A DNA stretch of 64,000 bases from an uncultured Bacilli bacterium (GCA_934099115.1 CAKOPK010000001.1:62001-126000), one strand, 5' to 3'; positions 24,808 to 34,318 are shown, numbered from the stretch's first letter. Notes: generated by a model from the sequence alone, not told the origin. Numbers and translations: made by a program.

Positions 24808-24927
24808 TAAAGTTACACCTCCGTTTGTGAAAACATTATAACACAAGTTATTCTATTATGCATTAAAAAATAAGTACTTACATAAAAATTATAAGTAAAA
24901 AATAGTGTAAATTAAGAATAAAATACC

Positions 24928-24955
24928 TTGAAATTTCACAAATTTGGGATATAAT
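24928..24955 (+). promoter_or_regulatory. sigma-A promoter of the MscS gene
   Basis: TTGAAA (24928-24933), 16-base spacer, TATAAT (24950-24955). Confidence 0.75.
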
Positions 24956-24971
24956 TTATAACTCTGGAGGT

Positions 24972-25850
24972 ATGATTATGAATATTATTACAAAATTTTC
25001 GCAAGTTTTAAGTAAAAATATGGGTATTAATTATAAATATATTGAACTTTTAGTTAGTACTATTCTTGTTTTAGCTATTATTGCTGTTATAAAAAAGATT
25101 GGTAGTCGTTTTATTCATTTAATTAAAAATGACCGTAAAGAATTTATTTATAATACTAGATTTAAATTAATTTTAAATATCTTACTAGTCTTATGTTTAT
25201 TCTTTGTTTGGGAAGATTATATAGAGAGCTTAATTACTTTAATTAGTTTTCTTTCAGCGGCGATAGCTTTTGCTTTAAGAGATATTATTTTAAACTGGTT
25301 TTGTGGGATTTATAATCGCATTAAAAAAATATTTAAGATAGAAGATAGAATTGAAATAGACGGTATAAAGGGAGATGTTATTAATATATCTACTTTGGGT
25401 TTTGAAATATTAGAAATTAATGAAAAAGAAGAGAATGGACAGTCTACTGGAGTATTTGTTAATTATCCAAATTCTGTTATATTTCAAAAACCTATCAAAA
25501 ATATTACAAAGGGATTTAAATATATTTGGAATGAAATGACTATTAAAGTAGCTTTAGATAATAATATAGCTAATACTAAAAAAGAATTATATAGAATTAT
25601 TAATAGTATTGAAGAAATTAAAAATACGCCTAGAAAAATGAAAAAAGCTGTTAGTAATATTAATGCTGAGTATCGTATTTATTTTAATCAATATGACCCG
25701 ATGGTTTATACAAAAATTGTTGATAATCATGTTGAATTAACATTAAGATTTTTAGTTAATCCTAAGAAAGCTAGATTTATTGAGTCTAAGATATGGAATC
25801 AAATATTTTTATCTATTAAAAGTGGGAAAATAGTGTTATTAGATAGTTAA
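24972..25850 (+). CDS. MscS-family mechanosensitive channel
   Basis: 292 aa. Three hydrophobic segments (about 22-42, 62-82 and 85-115), the last being the pore-lining helix with AAIAFALRDIILNWFCGIY. Then the MscS beta domain: FKIEDRIEIDGIKGDVINISTLGFEILE and VNYPNSVIFQKPIKNITKG. The C-terminal domain is a mixed alpha/beta cage. Releases solutes on hypo-osmotic shock. Ribosome binding site GGAGG. Single gene with its own promoter; downstream is uvrB with a separate promoter. Confidence 0.88.
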   Translation: MIMNIITKFSQVLSKNMGINYKYIELLVSTILVLAIIAVIKKIGSRFIHLIKNDRKEFIYNTRFKLILNILLVLCLFFVWEDYIESLITLISFLSAAIAFALRDIILNWFCGIYNRIKKIFKIEDRIEIDGIKGDVINISTLGFEILEINEKEENGQSTGVFVNYPNSVIFQKPIKNITKGFKYIWNEMTIKVALDNNIANTKKELYRIINSIEEIKNTPRKMKKAVSNINAEYRIYFNQYDPMVYTKIVDNHVELTLRFLVNPKKARFIESKIWNQIFLSIKSGKIVLLDS

Positions 25851-25852
25851 AC

Positions 25853-25881
25853 TTGACGAACATATTTTTGCTTGGTATAAT
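25853..25881 (+). promoter_or_regulatory. sigma-A promoter of uvrB
   Basis: TTGACG (25853-25858), 17-base spacer, TATAAT (25876-25881). No clear LexA box was seen in the 80 bases that follow. Confidence 0.85.
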
Positions 25882-25962
25882 AGATATATATTTTTAGATT
25901 ATCTGTATCAAAATAAATTATGTTGGGAATTATATTAAAAAGATGGTGTTAGGGAGGTTATT

Positions 25963-27915
25963 ATGTTTCAATTAGTGTCTAAGTATAAGCCTAGTGGAGA
26001 CCAACCACTAGCGATTAAAGAATTAGTTGATGGTATTAAAGAAGGTAAAAAAGAGCAAGTTTTATTGGGTGCAACGGGCACTGGTAAAACTTTTACAATT
26101 GCAAATGTTATACAAGAAGTAGATAAACCCACTTTAGTTCTTGCTCATAACAAAACTTTGGCTGGTCAATTGTATTCCGAGTTGAAGGAATTATTTCCTA
26201 ATAATCATGTCGAGTACTTTGTATCTTATTATGATTACTATCAACCGGAAGCGTATGTTCCTCAAAGCGATACTTATATTGAAAAAGATAGTTCTATTAA
26301 TGATGAAATTGATGAATTAAGACATGGAGCTACTAGTGCTTTAATTAATTATAGAGATGTTATTGTAGTTTCTAGCGTTTCTTGTATATATGGTATTGGT
26401 GAAAAGGAAGAATATGAAAAATCTATGCTTATTTTGACTGTTAATGATGAAATGAAGAGAAACGATATTATTAATCGTTTAGTAGATATGACTTATGAGC
26501 GAAGTGATATAGATTTTCATCGTGGTACTTTTAGAATTCGTGGGGATATTATTGATGTAATACCTGCGAATGAGCATGAATATGGAATACGCATTGAATT
26601 ATTTGGAAATACTATAGATAGAATTTCTACTTTTGACCCTATAACTGGAGTTATTATTGCAGATAAAAAAACTATTACTATTTCCCCTGCTTCTCACTTT
26701 GTTACTAGTCCAGAAAAGTTAGAGAAAGCTATTGTAAGGATTGAAGACGAACTAAAGAATAGACTTGCAGAGCTTAAAAGCGCCGGTAAACTTATTGAAG
26801 AGCAAAGATTAAGAGAAAGAACAAATTATGATATTGAAATGCTTAAAGAAACAGGTTTTTGTAATGGAGTTGAAAATTACTCGAGACATTTAGCTTTAAG
26901 AGATGCTGGAGAAACTCCTACTTGTTTAATAGATTTCTTTCCTAAAGACTTTTTATTAGTAGTTGATGAATCTCATGTTACTTTACCTCAAGTTAGAGGA
27001 ATGTATAATGGAGACAGAATGCGTAAATCCACTCTTGTTGAATATGGATTTCGTTTACCTAGTGCTTTAGATAATAGACCTCTTAATTTTACAGAATTTG
27101 AGAGTAAGATTAATCAAGCAATTTATGTATCTGCTACTCCTGGAGATTATGAGTTAGAGCATACTGGTGGAAAATATGTAGAACAAATTATTAGACCAAC
27201 AGGGTTATTAGATCCAACCATAGTTGTTAAACCTAGTGAAGGACAAATTGATGATATTATAGAACAAATTAAGATTAGAAAAGAGAAAAATGAAAGGGTT
27301 TTAATTACTACTTTAACTATTCGAATGAGTGAAGAACTTACTAATTATTTAAAAGAAATGAATATTAAAGTGGCTTATCTTCATAGCGAAATTAAGACTT
27401 TAGAAAGATTAAAAATTATTCATGATTTAAGACTTGGAGTTTATGATTGTATTGTTGGTATTAATCTTTTACGAGAAGGTTTAGATATTCCTGAAGTTAG
27501 TTTAATATGTATTTTAGATGCTGATAAACAAGGTTTTTTAAGAAGTGATAGAAGTTTAATTCAAACTATTGGTAGAGCAGCTAGAAATGAAAACGGAGAA
27601 GTTATCATGTATGCAGATACTATTAGTGATGCTATGAATAAAGCTATAACTGAAACAAAAAGACGTAGAGAAATACAAGAAGAATATAATAAAGAACATC
27701 ATATTAAACCAACTACTATAGTTAAGGCTATTAAAGAAGTTGTTTCTAATGAAACTATAAATAAAACAAAAAAACCTAAGATGTCTAAGAAAGAAAAAGA
27801 AAATATTTTAATGACTTTAGAGCAAGAAATGAAAGAAGCAGCTAAAAATTTAGATTTTGAAAGAGCTATGGAATTAAGAGATATTATATTTGAAATGAAA
27901 AAGAAAGAAAAATAG
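25963..27915 (+). CDS. uvrB: excinuclease ABC subunit B
   Basis: Damage-verifying helicase of nucleotide excision repair. 650 aa. Walker A LGATGTGKTFT, beta-hairpin VSYYDYYQPEAYVP, DEAD-like VDESHVTLPQ, helicase motif VI QTIGRAARN, and a C-terminal UVR motif (LEQEMKEAAKNLDFERAMELRD in two parts) for UvrC/UvrA contact. Full length. uvrA, normally next to it, is not present in this window. Confidence 0.98.
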   Translation: MFQLVSKYKPSGDQPLAIKELVDGIKEGKKEQVLLGATGTGKTFTIANVIQEVDKPTLVLAHNKTLAGQLYSELKELFPNNHVEYFVSYYDYYQPEAYVPQSDTYIEKDSSINDEIDELRHGATSALINYRDVIVVSSVSCIYGIGEKEEYEKSMLILTVNDEMKRNDIINRLVDMTYERSDIDFHRGTFRIRGDIIDVIPANEHEYGIRIELFGNTIDRISTFDPITGVIIADKKTITISPASHFVTSPEKLEKAIVRIEDELKNRLAELKSAGKLIEEQRLRERTNYDIEMLKETGFCNGVENYSRHLALRDAGETPTCLIDFFPKDFLLVVDESHVTLPQVRGMYNGDRMRKSTLVEYGFRLPSALDNRPLNFTEFESKINQAIYVSATPGDYELEHTGGKYVEQIIRPTGLLDPTIVVKPSEGQIDDIIEQIKIRKEKNERVLITTLTIRMSEELTNYLKEMNIKVAYLHSEIKTLERLKIIHDLRLGVYDCIVGINLLREGLDIPEVSLICILDADKQGFLRSDRSLIQTIGRAARNENGEVIMYADTISDAMNKAITETKRRREIQEEYNKEHHIKPTTIVKAIKEVVSNETINKTKKPKMSKKEKENILMTLEQEMKEAAKNLDFERAMELRDIIFEMKKKEK

Positions 27916-27990
27916 GAATGTTATTAGATTAGCATTTCTTTTTATTGCAAGTATCTAAGTTTTGTGATACTCTATTTTTAGAGGTGAATT

Positions 27991-29835
27991 ATGAAGAAGT
28001 TGGTAATCTTTATAATCAGTGTTTTAACTTCTTTATCTATTTATAGTGAAATTGTGTTAAAAGAAATGATTATTGCTTATGATAAAATAAAAGAATTAGA
28101 TTTAGTACAATTAGCTAGTTTTAGTTATAAAAACACTAGTTTTTTACTTATTGCTATTATTACTTGTTTTTTATATTTCTTTTATAATAAATATAAAAAT
28201 ATAAAAAGAGAGAAAGCTTATAATTTTTTAAGTATTATATTTGCTCTTTTATTAGTGTTTGGTTATAGTTATAGTGTTGTTGGTAATTCTAGTTTAGTTA
28301 CTGGTTCTTTACTGCTATTTTTGGTATCTATTATTAAAACTATTTCCTATTATTTGTTTTTGTCTACTATATTAAATTTAATTGCTAGTAAAATTAAGTT
28401 AATAGATATTTCTAAAATTAAATTACCAAGTATTTTAAATAAATTTCAAAATTATTATGAACAGCATCCTTATAAAACCACTTTACTTGTTATATTAATA
28501 GCGTGGTTACCCTATATTATTAGTTTTTATCCTGCTATATTATCTCCTGACCCATCTAATCAAATTAAACAATATTATGGATTAGAAACTTCTTATTCTA
28601 AAAGTGTTCAATTAATTGATGAAAATGTTTTAATTACTAATCATCATCCAGTTTTTCATACTTTTATTTTAGGAGGATTTACTAAAATAGGCTCAATGTT
28701 AGGAAGTTTTAATTTTGGATTATTTCTTTTTACTTGTTTTCAACTTTTTGTAGTTATAAGTGCTATTATATATATGTTAGTTTATTTACAAAAATTAAAA
28801 GTTCCTTTTTTATATCGTTTTATTATTTTATTAATGTTTGCTTTTGTTCCTGTTTTTCCATTATATGCTTTATCTTGTGTTAAAGATACCTTTTTTGGAG
28901 CTTTACTTGTATTCTTAATTATAGAATTACATAAGATATTAAGTAATTCCACTTATACTAAGAAAGATTATTTTGGATTAACTCTATTATTACTAATTAT
29001 GATGTTAGTTAGAAATAATGGTGTTTATATATTATTTATTTCTATTGTTACTTTAATTTTTGTTGTAAAAAATAAGAAAAGTTCACTTATTTTGGTTTTA
29101 CTTATAAGTGTTAGTTTATATGAAGCTCATAATAAAATATTACTTCCTAATATGCATATTTCTATGGGAAGTATTAGAGAAATGTTATCTGTACCATTTC
29201 AGCAAACTGCTAGATATGTCTATTATTATGGGGATGAATTAACTAATCAAGAAATAGAAGCAATAGATAAAGTTTTGGGTTATGAGACACTTGCTAGTAG
29301 ATATAAGCCTAATATTGCTGACCCTGTTAAAAATGAATACAATAAAGATGCTACTACTAAAGATTTAAAAGAATATTTTAATGTTTGGTTTCATGGATTA
29401 TTAAAACATCCAGGGGTATATATAGATGCTACTGTTAATACCGTTTATGGATATTTTTATCCTAATACTTCTAATTGGTATGTATATCATAATTATGATA
29501 AGAGATTAAAAAAGAAAGGTTTTGATTATCACTATAATAAGTTAAAGACTTCAAGAAGTGTATTGGAAAGTTTTGCGGTTTCTTATCCTTATATTCCAGC
29601 TTTAGGAGCTCAAGTTAATATCGGATTTAATATTTGGGTTTATATGTTTCTTGTAGCATATTTAATTACAGAAAAGAAAAAGAAATATATTGTTTTATTA
29701 GTTCCTGCTTTTGTTTTACTTCTTACTTGTGTAGTAGGACCTGTTAATACTTATTTTAGATATATGTTTCCTCTTGTTTTATCATTACCTTTACTTATAG
29801 GTATTATATATCAAGAAACTAAGAAAAACGCATAG
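27991..29835 (+). CDS. large polytopic membrane protein, DUF6020-like
   Basis: 614 aa with about a dozen hydrophobic segments. A long extracytoplasmic-type loop follows SFYPAILSPDPSNQ, and the conserved-looking NHHPVFHTFILGGF and SCVKDTFFG stretches resemble GT-C-type glycosyltransferase membrane proteins and the DUF6020 family (from memory, not checked). Catalytic acidic residues would be the D in SPDPSNQ, but substrate is unknown; cell-envelope polysaccharide work is plausible. Ribosome binding site AGAGGTG. Single gene followed by a strong terminator. Confidence 0.7.
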   Translation: MKKLVIFIISVLTSLSIYSEIVLKEMIIAYDKIKELDLVQLASFSYKNTSFLLIAIITCFLYFFYNKYKNIKREKAYNFLSIIFALLLVFGYSYSVVGNSSLVTGSLLLFLVSIIKTISYYLFLSTILNLIASKIKLIDISKIKLPSILNKFQNYYEQHPYKTTLLVILIAWLPYIISFYPAILSPDPSNQIKQYYGLETSYSKSVQLIDENVLITNHHPVFHTFILGGFTKIGSMLGSFNFGLFLFTCFQLFVVISAIIYMLVYLQKLKVPFLYRFIILLMFAFVPVFPLYALSCVKDTFFGALLVFLIIELHKILSNSTYTKKDYFGLTLLLLIMMLVRNNGVYILFISIVTLIFVVKNKKSSLILVLLISVSLYEAHNKILLPNMHISMGSIREMLSVPFQQTARYVYYYGDELTNQEIEAIDKVLGYETLASRYKPNIADPVKNEYNKDATTKDLKEYFNVWFHGLLKHPGVYIDATVNTVYGYFYPNTSNWYVYHNYDKRLKKKGFDYHYNKLKTSRSVLESFAVSYPYIPALGAQVNIGFNIWVYMFLVAYLITEKKKKYIVLLVPAFVLLLTCVVGPVNTYFRYMFPLVLSLPLLIGIIYQETKKNA

Positions 29836-29846
29836 AGCGTTTTTTA
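29824..29846 (+). terminator. terminator after the DUF6020-like gene
   Basis: AAAACGC / GCGTTTT stem with a 5-base loop and T-tract; includes the stop codon. Confidence 0.88.
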
Positions 29847-29849
29847 TTT

Positions 29850-30299
29850 TTATAATTTTTTTGTATTTGTTTTTCCTAAAAGATAGTCTGCACTTATATT
29901 ATATTTCTTACAAATTGTATATAGAAAAGGAGTTGCTATTATGTTTTTTCCCCTTTCATACTCTGTTATGGTAGTTCTACTTACATTTAAAATTTTGGCT
30001 AATTTTTCTTGGGTTAGTTTATTTTCTTTTCTAAATTCTTTTAATCTAGTGCTAGATAAAGCTTTATTTATATCTTCTTTTAGATCTTTATAAGTTAGTT
30101 CTTTATTAAATTTAAATATATAATCTATAGATACTTTATAGAAATTACATAAAGTATTTAAGTGTTTAATGGGTATTATTCTAGTTTCATTTTCATAATG
30201 GCAATATTGAGTGTGATCTATTTTTAAAAGATTTGCTATATATATTTGAGATAGTTCTTTTTCTTCTCTTAAATATCTAAGTTGTATACCATAATTCAT
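29850..30299 (-). CDS. double-HTH XRE regulator of cassette B
   Basis: 149 aa from the ATG at 30299 (GGTGG ribosome binding site; the in-frame TTG at 30311 overlaps it). Two XRE domains, LREEKELSQIYIANLLKI...FYKVSIDYIF and FRKENKLTQEKLAKILNV...YNISADYLLG. Paralogue of the regulators at 19864, 31729 and 40960. The second HTH is nearly invariant among the four (KENKLTQEKLAK), whereas the first differs more, suggesting cassette-specific DNA or ligand reading by the first domain (inference). Confidence 0.88.
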   Translation of the reverse strand: MNYGIQLRYLREEKELSQIYIANLLKIDHTQYCHYENETRIIPIKHLNTLCNFYKVSIDYIFKFNKELTYKDLKEDINKALSSTRLKEFRKENKLTQEKLAKILNVSRTTITEYERGKNIIATPFLYTICKKYNISADYLLGKTNTKKL

Positions 30300-30371
30300 A
30301 ATTACCACCAAGTTAATTTTCTCATATAATTATTTTGCTTAATTTTTAGTTGGCAAATAATGACATTTTTG

Positions 30372-30424
30372 TTGACTTTCAATATACTTGATAATATAAT
30401 TTTAGTATAGAGTAGAAAATTCTA
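30372..30424 (+). promoter_or_regulatory. conserved cassette promoter B
   Basis: TTGACT (30372-30377), 17-base spacer, TATAAT (30395-30400), then the near-palindrome TAGAAAATTCTA (30413-30424) in the 5' leader. Confidence 0.85.
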
Positions 30425-30444
30425 TGATAGAAAGGTGATAGAAA

Positions 30445-31692
30445 ATGAAAATAAAAACGTTAAAAAGAAATAGAAAATATTTTTATATGGGTATTATATG
30501 TGGAGTTATACTTCTTAGTATTTTAGTATTTAATGTATCAAGAGCTAAATATAAGAGTACGGAAAGTATTGAGCTTGCTAGAGGAACTATTAATTATACA
30601 GTTCCAGATTTAAATTTAGTATCTATGTATGTTAATGATAATGGAGAATATAAAGGAACAGATACAGTACCTCAGAGTGGTTATAAATTAAATCAAGAAA
30701 AAAGTTATTGTACAATTAATGGAAATAAAGAAAGTTCTATTATTATTGATTATAATAATGGAAAATTAAATGTAAATAATTTAACCAAAAAAGGGACAAA
30801 ATGTTATTTGTATTTTGATAAATTATCTGCAAAAGATACACTTGCAAAATTTAGAGGAATTAATTCTATATTAACTAGAACAGATTTTAGTACCATATTA
30901 AGCACAGATACAACCGGAACAATCTATAGTGCCGCAGATGATTATGGAACAAGTTATTACTTTGCAGGAAATCCAACAGACAACTGGGTTAAGTTTGCAG
31001 GATTCTATTGGAGAATAATCAGAATCAATGGAGATGGAACAATAAGAATGATTTACCAAGGAGATTCTGCTAATACAACGGGTACAGGAACTCAAATAGG
31101 AACAAGTACTTTCAATAGTAATTATAACGACAATATGTATGTAGGATATCAATATACAAACAATGAAGTACATGGAAGAGGAACAGATAGCAATATAAAG
31201 GGCGTTCTTGATAGTTGGTATAATAGCAATTTAAATAGTTATTCTGAGTATATTGCAACTGGAGAGGGAGCAACTTTTTGCAATGATAGACTGACTTATT
31301 TTGGTACTGGTTTAGATAATACCGATACTTTCTATGCTCCACGCAACAGACTTTTTGATAAAAAGGATCCAAGTTTCAAATGTCAAAATGATAGTGATAA
31401 ATTTGATGTATCTATTGGATTAGTTACAGCAGATGAAGTAGCGTATGCTGGAGGTGTTTGCAATATTAATAATCAATCATATTACTTAAACACTAATCAG
31501 CAATATTGGACAATATCTCCAGGGCTTTTTTATAACGGTAATGTATATATGTTTAATGTATATTCAGACGGAACTTTAAATGGTTACTATACTAATAATT
31601 TTTATGGCGTTAGACCTGTTATCAATTTAAAAGCCGATGTTAATTTTTCAAGTGGTAATGGTACTAATTCTGACCCTTTTCTTATATCTTAA
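30445..31692 (+). CDS. membrane-anchored lectin-like surface protein, cassette B
   Basis: 415 aa. Signal anchor (about 13-32) ending in SRAKYKS, a stalk domain with paired cysteines (about 45-135, TVPDLNLVSMYVND to CYLYFDK) nearly identical to cassette C, then the shared domain: TRTDFSTI, DNWVKFAGFYWRIIRINGDG, HGRGTDSN, FCNDR, VTADEVAYAGG. The final segment between YYLNTNQQYW and GVRPVINLKAD is where the four copies differ most. Ribosome binding site AAAGGTGAT. No LPXTG or other C-terminal anchor, so it is held by its N-terminus. Confidence 0.7.
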   Translation: MKIKTLKRNRKYFYMGIICGVILLSILVFNVSRAKYKSTESIELARGTINYTVPDLNLVSMYVNDNGEYKGTDTVPQSGYKLNQEKSYCTINGNKESSIIIDYNNGKLNVNNLTKKGTKCYLYFDKLSAKDTLAKFRGINSILTRTDFSTILSTDTTGTIYSAADDYGTSYYFAGNPTDNWVKFAGFYWRIIRINGDGTIRMIYQGDSANTTGTGTQIGTSTFNSNYNDNMYVGYQYTNNEVHGRGTDSNIKGVLDSWYNSNLNSYSEYIATGEGATFCNDRLTYFGTGLDNTDTFYAPRNRLFDKKDPSFKCQNDSDKFDVSIGLVTADEVAYAGGVCNINNQSYYLNTNQQYWTISPGLFYNGNVYMFNVYSDGTLNGYYTNNFYGVRPVINLKADVNFSSGNGTNSDPFLIS

Positions 31693-31709
31693 AGTTTAAT
31701 TTTAGAGTG

Positions 31710-31730
31710 ACACTAGTAATAGTGTTTTTT
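31710..31730 (+). terminator. terminator of cassette B
   Basis: ACACT (31710-31714) / AGTGT (31721-31725) with T-tract; it touches the stop codon of the convergent XRE gene of cassette C. Confidence 0.65.
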
Positions 31731-32181
31731 ATAATTTCATAGGATTATCTATTTTTCCCAAAAGATAATCTGCACTTATATTATATTTCTTGCAAATTGT
31801 ATACAAGTACCCTGTTGATATTAAAGTATTATTTTTTTCATAACTTGATATTACAGAGTGACTTGTATTTAATAACTTTGCTAGTTTTTCTTGAGTTAGT
31901 TTATTTTCTTTTCTAAATTCTTTTAATCTTCTACATGTCTCTTCCCTATCTATTTCATCTCTTATATTTATATACTTTTTTTCTTTTGATAACTCAAATA
32001 TATAATCTATTGATACTTGAAAATAGTTACATAGTTTATTTAAATGAGTTAAAGGAATTATTTTGTCTGCTATTTCATATTGAGAATACAACCCTCTTGA
32101 AATTTCTAGCATTTTTGATATTTCACTTTGAGTTAAATTTTTTTCGTTTCTTAATCTTTTTAATGTACTTGTATAAAACAT
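31729..32181 (-). CDS. double-HTH XRE regulator of cassette C
   Basis: 150 aa, two XRE domains: LRNEKNLTQSEISKMLEISRGLYSQYE in the first (about 8-62) and FRKENKLTQEKLAKLLNTSHSVISSYE in the second (about 85-142). GGTGAT precedes the ATG. Its 3' end meets the end of the cassette B lectin gene, so cassettes B and C are directly abutting tandem copies. Presumed regulator of the divergent gene at 32328. Confidence 0.88.
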   Translation of the reverse strand: MFYTSTLKRLRNEKNLTQSEISKMLEISRGLYSQYEIADKIIPLTHLNKLCNYFQVSIDYIFELSKEKKYINIRDEIDREETCRRLKEFRKENKLTQEKLAKLLNTSHSVISSYEKNNTLISTGYLYTICKKYNISADYLLGKIDNPMKL

Positions 32182-32254
32182 TTAAATCACCAAAAGTATT
32201 GTCTCATTTTAAATTAAGCTGCAGAAGTTTATGCACCTAAATACGACATTTTTA

Positions 32255-32307
32255 TTGACTTTCAATATACTTGATAATATAATTTTAGTATAGAGTAGAA
32301 AATTCTA
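32255..32307 (+). promoter_or_regulatory. conserved cassette promoter C
   Basis: TTGACT (32255-32260), 17-base spacer, TATAAT (32278-32283), then TAGAAAATTCTA (32296-32307). Almost identical to promoter B over the whole stretch from -35 to the start codon. Confidence 0.85.
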
Positions 32308-32327
32308 TGATAGAAAGGTAATAGAAA

Positions 32328-33587
32328 ATGAAAATAAAAACATTAAAAAGAAATAAGTTAAAGAAGTATGGAGGAATTGTATTAGTGTTTATAGCAGTTA
32401 TTGTAACAGTAGTACAATTAACATCAAGAGCTAAATATAGAACTACACAAAGTATTAAACTTGCTAGAGGAACTATTAATTATACAGTGCCAGATTTAAA
32501 TTTAGTATCTATTTATATCGAAGATAATGGAATTTATAAAGGGACAGATACAGTACCACAAAGTGGTTATAAATTAAATTATGATAAAAGTTATTGTGCA
32601 GTAAATGGAAATAAAGATAGTTCTATAACTTTTGATTATAATAATGAAAAATTAAATGTAAATAATTTAACAAAAAAGGGAACAAAATGTTATTTGTATT
32701 TTGATAAATTATCTGCAAAAGATACACTTGCAAAATTTGTAGGAATTAATTCTATATTAACCAGGACAGATTTTAGTACCATATTAGGCACAGATACAAC
32801 TGGAATAATATATAGTGCCGAAGATGACTATGGAACAAGCTATTATTTTGCAGGAAATCCAACAGATAACTGGGTTAAATTTGGAGAATTCTATTGGAGA
32901 ATAATCAGAATCAATGGCGATGGCACAATCAGGATGATATATCAAGGAACCAGTGCCAATACAACGGGTACAGGAACACAAACAGCAACAAGTGTCTTCA
33001 ATGGTTATTCTAACGACAATATGTATGTAGGATACCAATACACAAGTGGATATGTTCATGGAAGAGGAACAGATAGTACTATAAAAGGAGTACTAGATAA
33101 CTGGTATAACAGTAATCTAAGTGGTTATGCAAGTAAAATAGCAACAGGAGGAGGAGCGAATTTTTGTAATGATAGAACACCATATAGTGGAAGTGGTATA
33201 GGTACAAATGAAACCTATTATGCAGCTTATAATAGATTAGCAAGCAATAAAGCACCAACATTAAAGTGTGCGGATACAAGAGATAGATTTGCAACATCAG
33301 TAGGATTAATCACAGCCGATGAAGTAGCGTATGCAGGAGTAGTAAATGGTTCTAATAACTTTGGCTATTACTTATATACTGGCCATGATTACTGGACAAT
33401 GGCTCCATGCATCTTAAACTCTAACGGTATTGCGGGCGTGTTCTATGTGACTTCGGGTGGCGCCCTCGGCGGCAGCATAGTAGACTGGACTAATCCTGGA
33501 GTCCGTCCTGTTATCAATTTAAAAGCTGATGTATCTTTTTCTAGTGGGGATGGTACTGCTTCTAATCCGTATGTTGTTGCAAATTAA
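32328..33587 (+). CDS. membrane-anchored lectin-like surface protein with hypervariable, DGR-like segment, cassette C
   Basis: 419 aa. Signal anchor (about 13-33) ending in SRAKYRT, two-cysteine stalk domain (about 45-133), then the shared C-terminal domain with DNWVKFGEFYWRIIRINGDG, FCNDR, ITADEVAYAG and GVRPVINLKAD. Between YYLYTGHDYW and GVRPV (33370-33510) the DNA switches to a G+C-rich stretch with codons otherwise rare here (GCG, GTG, TTC, TCG, CTC) and a series of NNY codons for Gly, Ala, Ser, Ile and Thr. That is the pattern left when a diversity-generating retroelement replaces adenines of AAY codons in a variable repeat. The fold context also fits DGR targets. Confidence 0.7.
   Translation: MKIKTLKRNKLKKYGGIVLVFIAVIVTVVQLTSRAKYRTTQSIKLARGTINYTVPDLNLVSIYIEDNGIYKGTDTVPQSGYKLNYDKSYCAVNGNKDSSITFDYNNEKLNVNNLTKKGTKCYLYFDKLSAKDTLAKFVGINSILTRTDFSTILGTDTTGIIYSAEDDYGTSYYFAGNPTDNWVKFGEFYWRIIRINGDGTIRMIYQGTSANTTGTGTQTATSVFNGYSNDNMYVGYQYTSGYVHGRGTDSTIKGVLDNWYNSNLSGYASKIATGGGANFCNDRTPYSGSGIGTNETYYAAYNRLASNKAPTLKCADTRDRFATSVGLITADEVAYAGVVNGSNNFGYYLYTGHDYWTMAPCILNSNGIAGVFYVTSGGALGGSIVDWTNPGVRPVINLKADVSFSSGDGTASNPYVVAN
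33370..33510 (+). other. candidate DGR variable repeat inside cassette C gene
   Basis: 33426-33476 is 34 of 51 bases G+C in a very AT-rich genome. Its codons include GGC, GCC, GGC, GGC, AGC in near-succession, each one an A-to-N change away from AAC, set among unchanged GGT, GTG TTC TAT GTG and CTC codons. Downstream the conserved GGAGTCCGTCCT region would be the repeat end. No template repeat or reverse transcriptase gene is in the window. Confidence 0.5.
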
Positions 33588-33617
33588 AAGTTGATAATGT
33601 AAAACTTATCAACTTTT
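33586..33617 (+). terminator. terminator of cassette C
   Basis: Perfect 12-base stem AAAAGTTGATAA (33586-33597) / TTATCAACTTTT (33606-33617). Confidence 0.85.
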
Positions 33618-33618
33618 G

Positions 33619-33801
33619 TTATGAAATAAAAGTTATAATAAAGCTTGTTAAAAGATAACTTCCTATAAAGCTTAGAGAAAGTACTAGTAGTTTTGCTTCT
33701 ATTTCTTTATTTTGTTTCATTATAGCGTTTATATTTATACCATTAAATATAAAGATAAACATCATTGTAAAGAATACATAAAGATAGATTTCTATTTTCA
33801 T
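33619..33801 (-). CDS. DUF1146 family small membrane protein
   Basis: 60 aa with two hydrophobic segments (about 5-22 and 40-59) around a polar loop GININAIMKQNKEIEAKL. This matches the DUF1146/YwzB family, found in Bacilli near the ATP synthase operon and murA; function unknown. The gene abuts rpiB (its ATG shares base 33801 with the rpiB stop), so the two are co-transcribed. Confidence 0.7.
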   Translation of the reverse strand: MKIEIYLYVFFTMMFIFIFNGININAIMKQNKEIEAKLLVLSLSFIGSYLLTSFIITFIS

Positions 33802-34247
33802 TACTTTTCCTCATATTTTGTAATTGTTTCTACCCTTTTTAAATGTCTTTCTTCACTTGGAGCTTTTGTATTAATGAAAGTATCTACAATGTCTTTTACA
33901 AGATTTAAATCTGTTGTTATGTCTGCTCCTAAAGCTATTACATTGGCTCCATTGTGATTTTTTCCTTTAAACGCATCATCTACTGATAACGCTCTAACAC
34001 AACGAATTCCTTTTACTTTATTGGCAGCGATACTCATTCCTACTCCAGAACCACATATTAATATACCTAATGAATTACTAGTATCTCTTACTTTTTCTCC
34101 TAAAGTAAAAGCAAACTCTGGATAATCATCATATTCACTGTTAGGTAATCCTATATCTTCTACATCCAAACCATTATCTTTTAAATAGGGCATTAATTTA
34201 TTTTTTAAAGTAACTCCCCTATGGTCACATCCAATATATATTTTCAT
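33801..34247 (-). CDS. rpiB: ribose 5-phosphate isomerase B
   Basis: Interconverts ribose 5-phosphate and ribulose 5-phosphate. 148 aa. IGCDHRG at the N-terminus, catalytic cysteine in LGILICGSGVGMSIAANKV, and NHNGANVIALGA. The C-terminal RHLKRVETI is also typical. Its - strand orientation follows the replication fork, unlike the + strand genes around it. Confidence 0.95.
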   Translation of the reverse strand: MKIYIGCDHRGVTLKNKLMPYLKDNGLDVEDIGLPNSEYDDYPEFAFTLGEKVRDTSNSLGILICGSGVGMSIAANKVKGIRCVRALSVDDAFKGKNHNGANVIALGADITTDLNLVKDIVDTFINTKAPSEERHLKRVETITKYEEK

Positions 34248-34318
34248 TATATCCTCCTCTTTTATTTTAGCAAAAACTACTTTAATTGAAAATAAAAAAT
34301 TAAAAACTATACTTAAAC

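Noticed and set aside
20361..33297. Long antisense frames opposite the four lectin-like genes
   Set aside because: They arise from the A-rich codon bias of the sense strand; no ribosome binding sites and no family resemblance.
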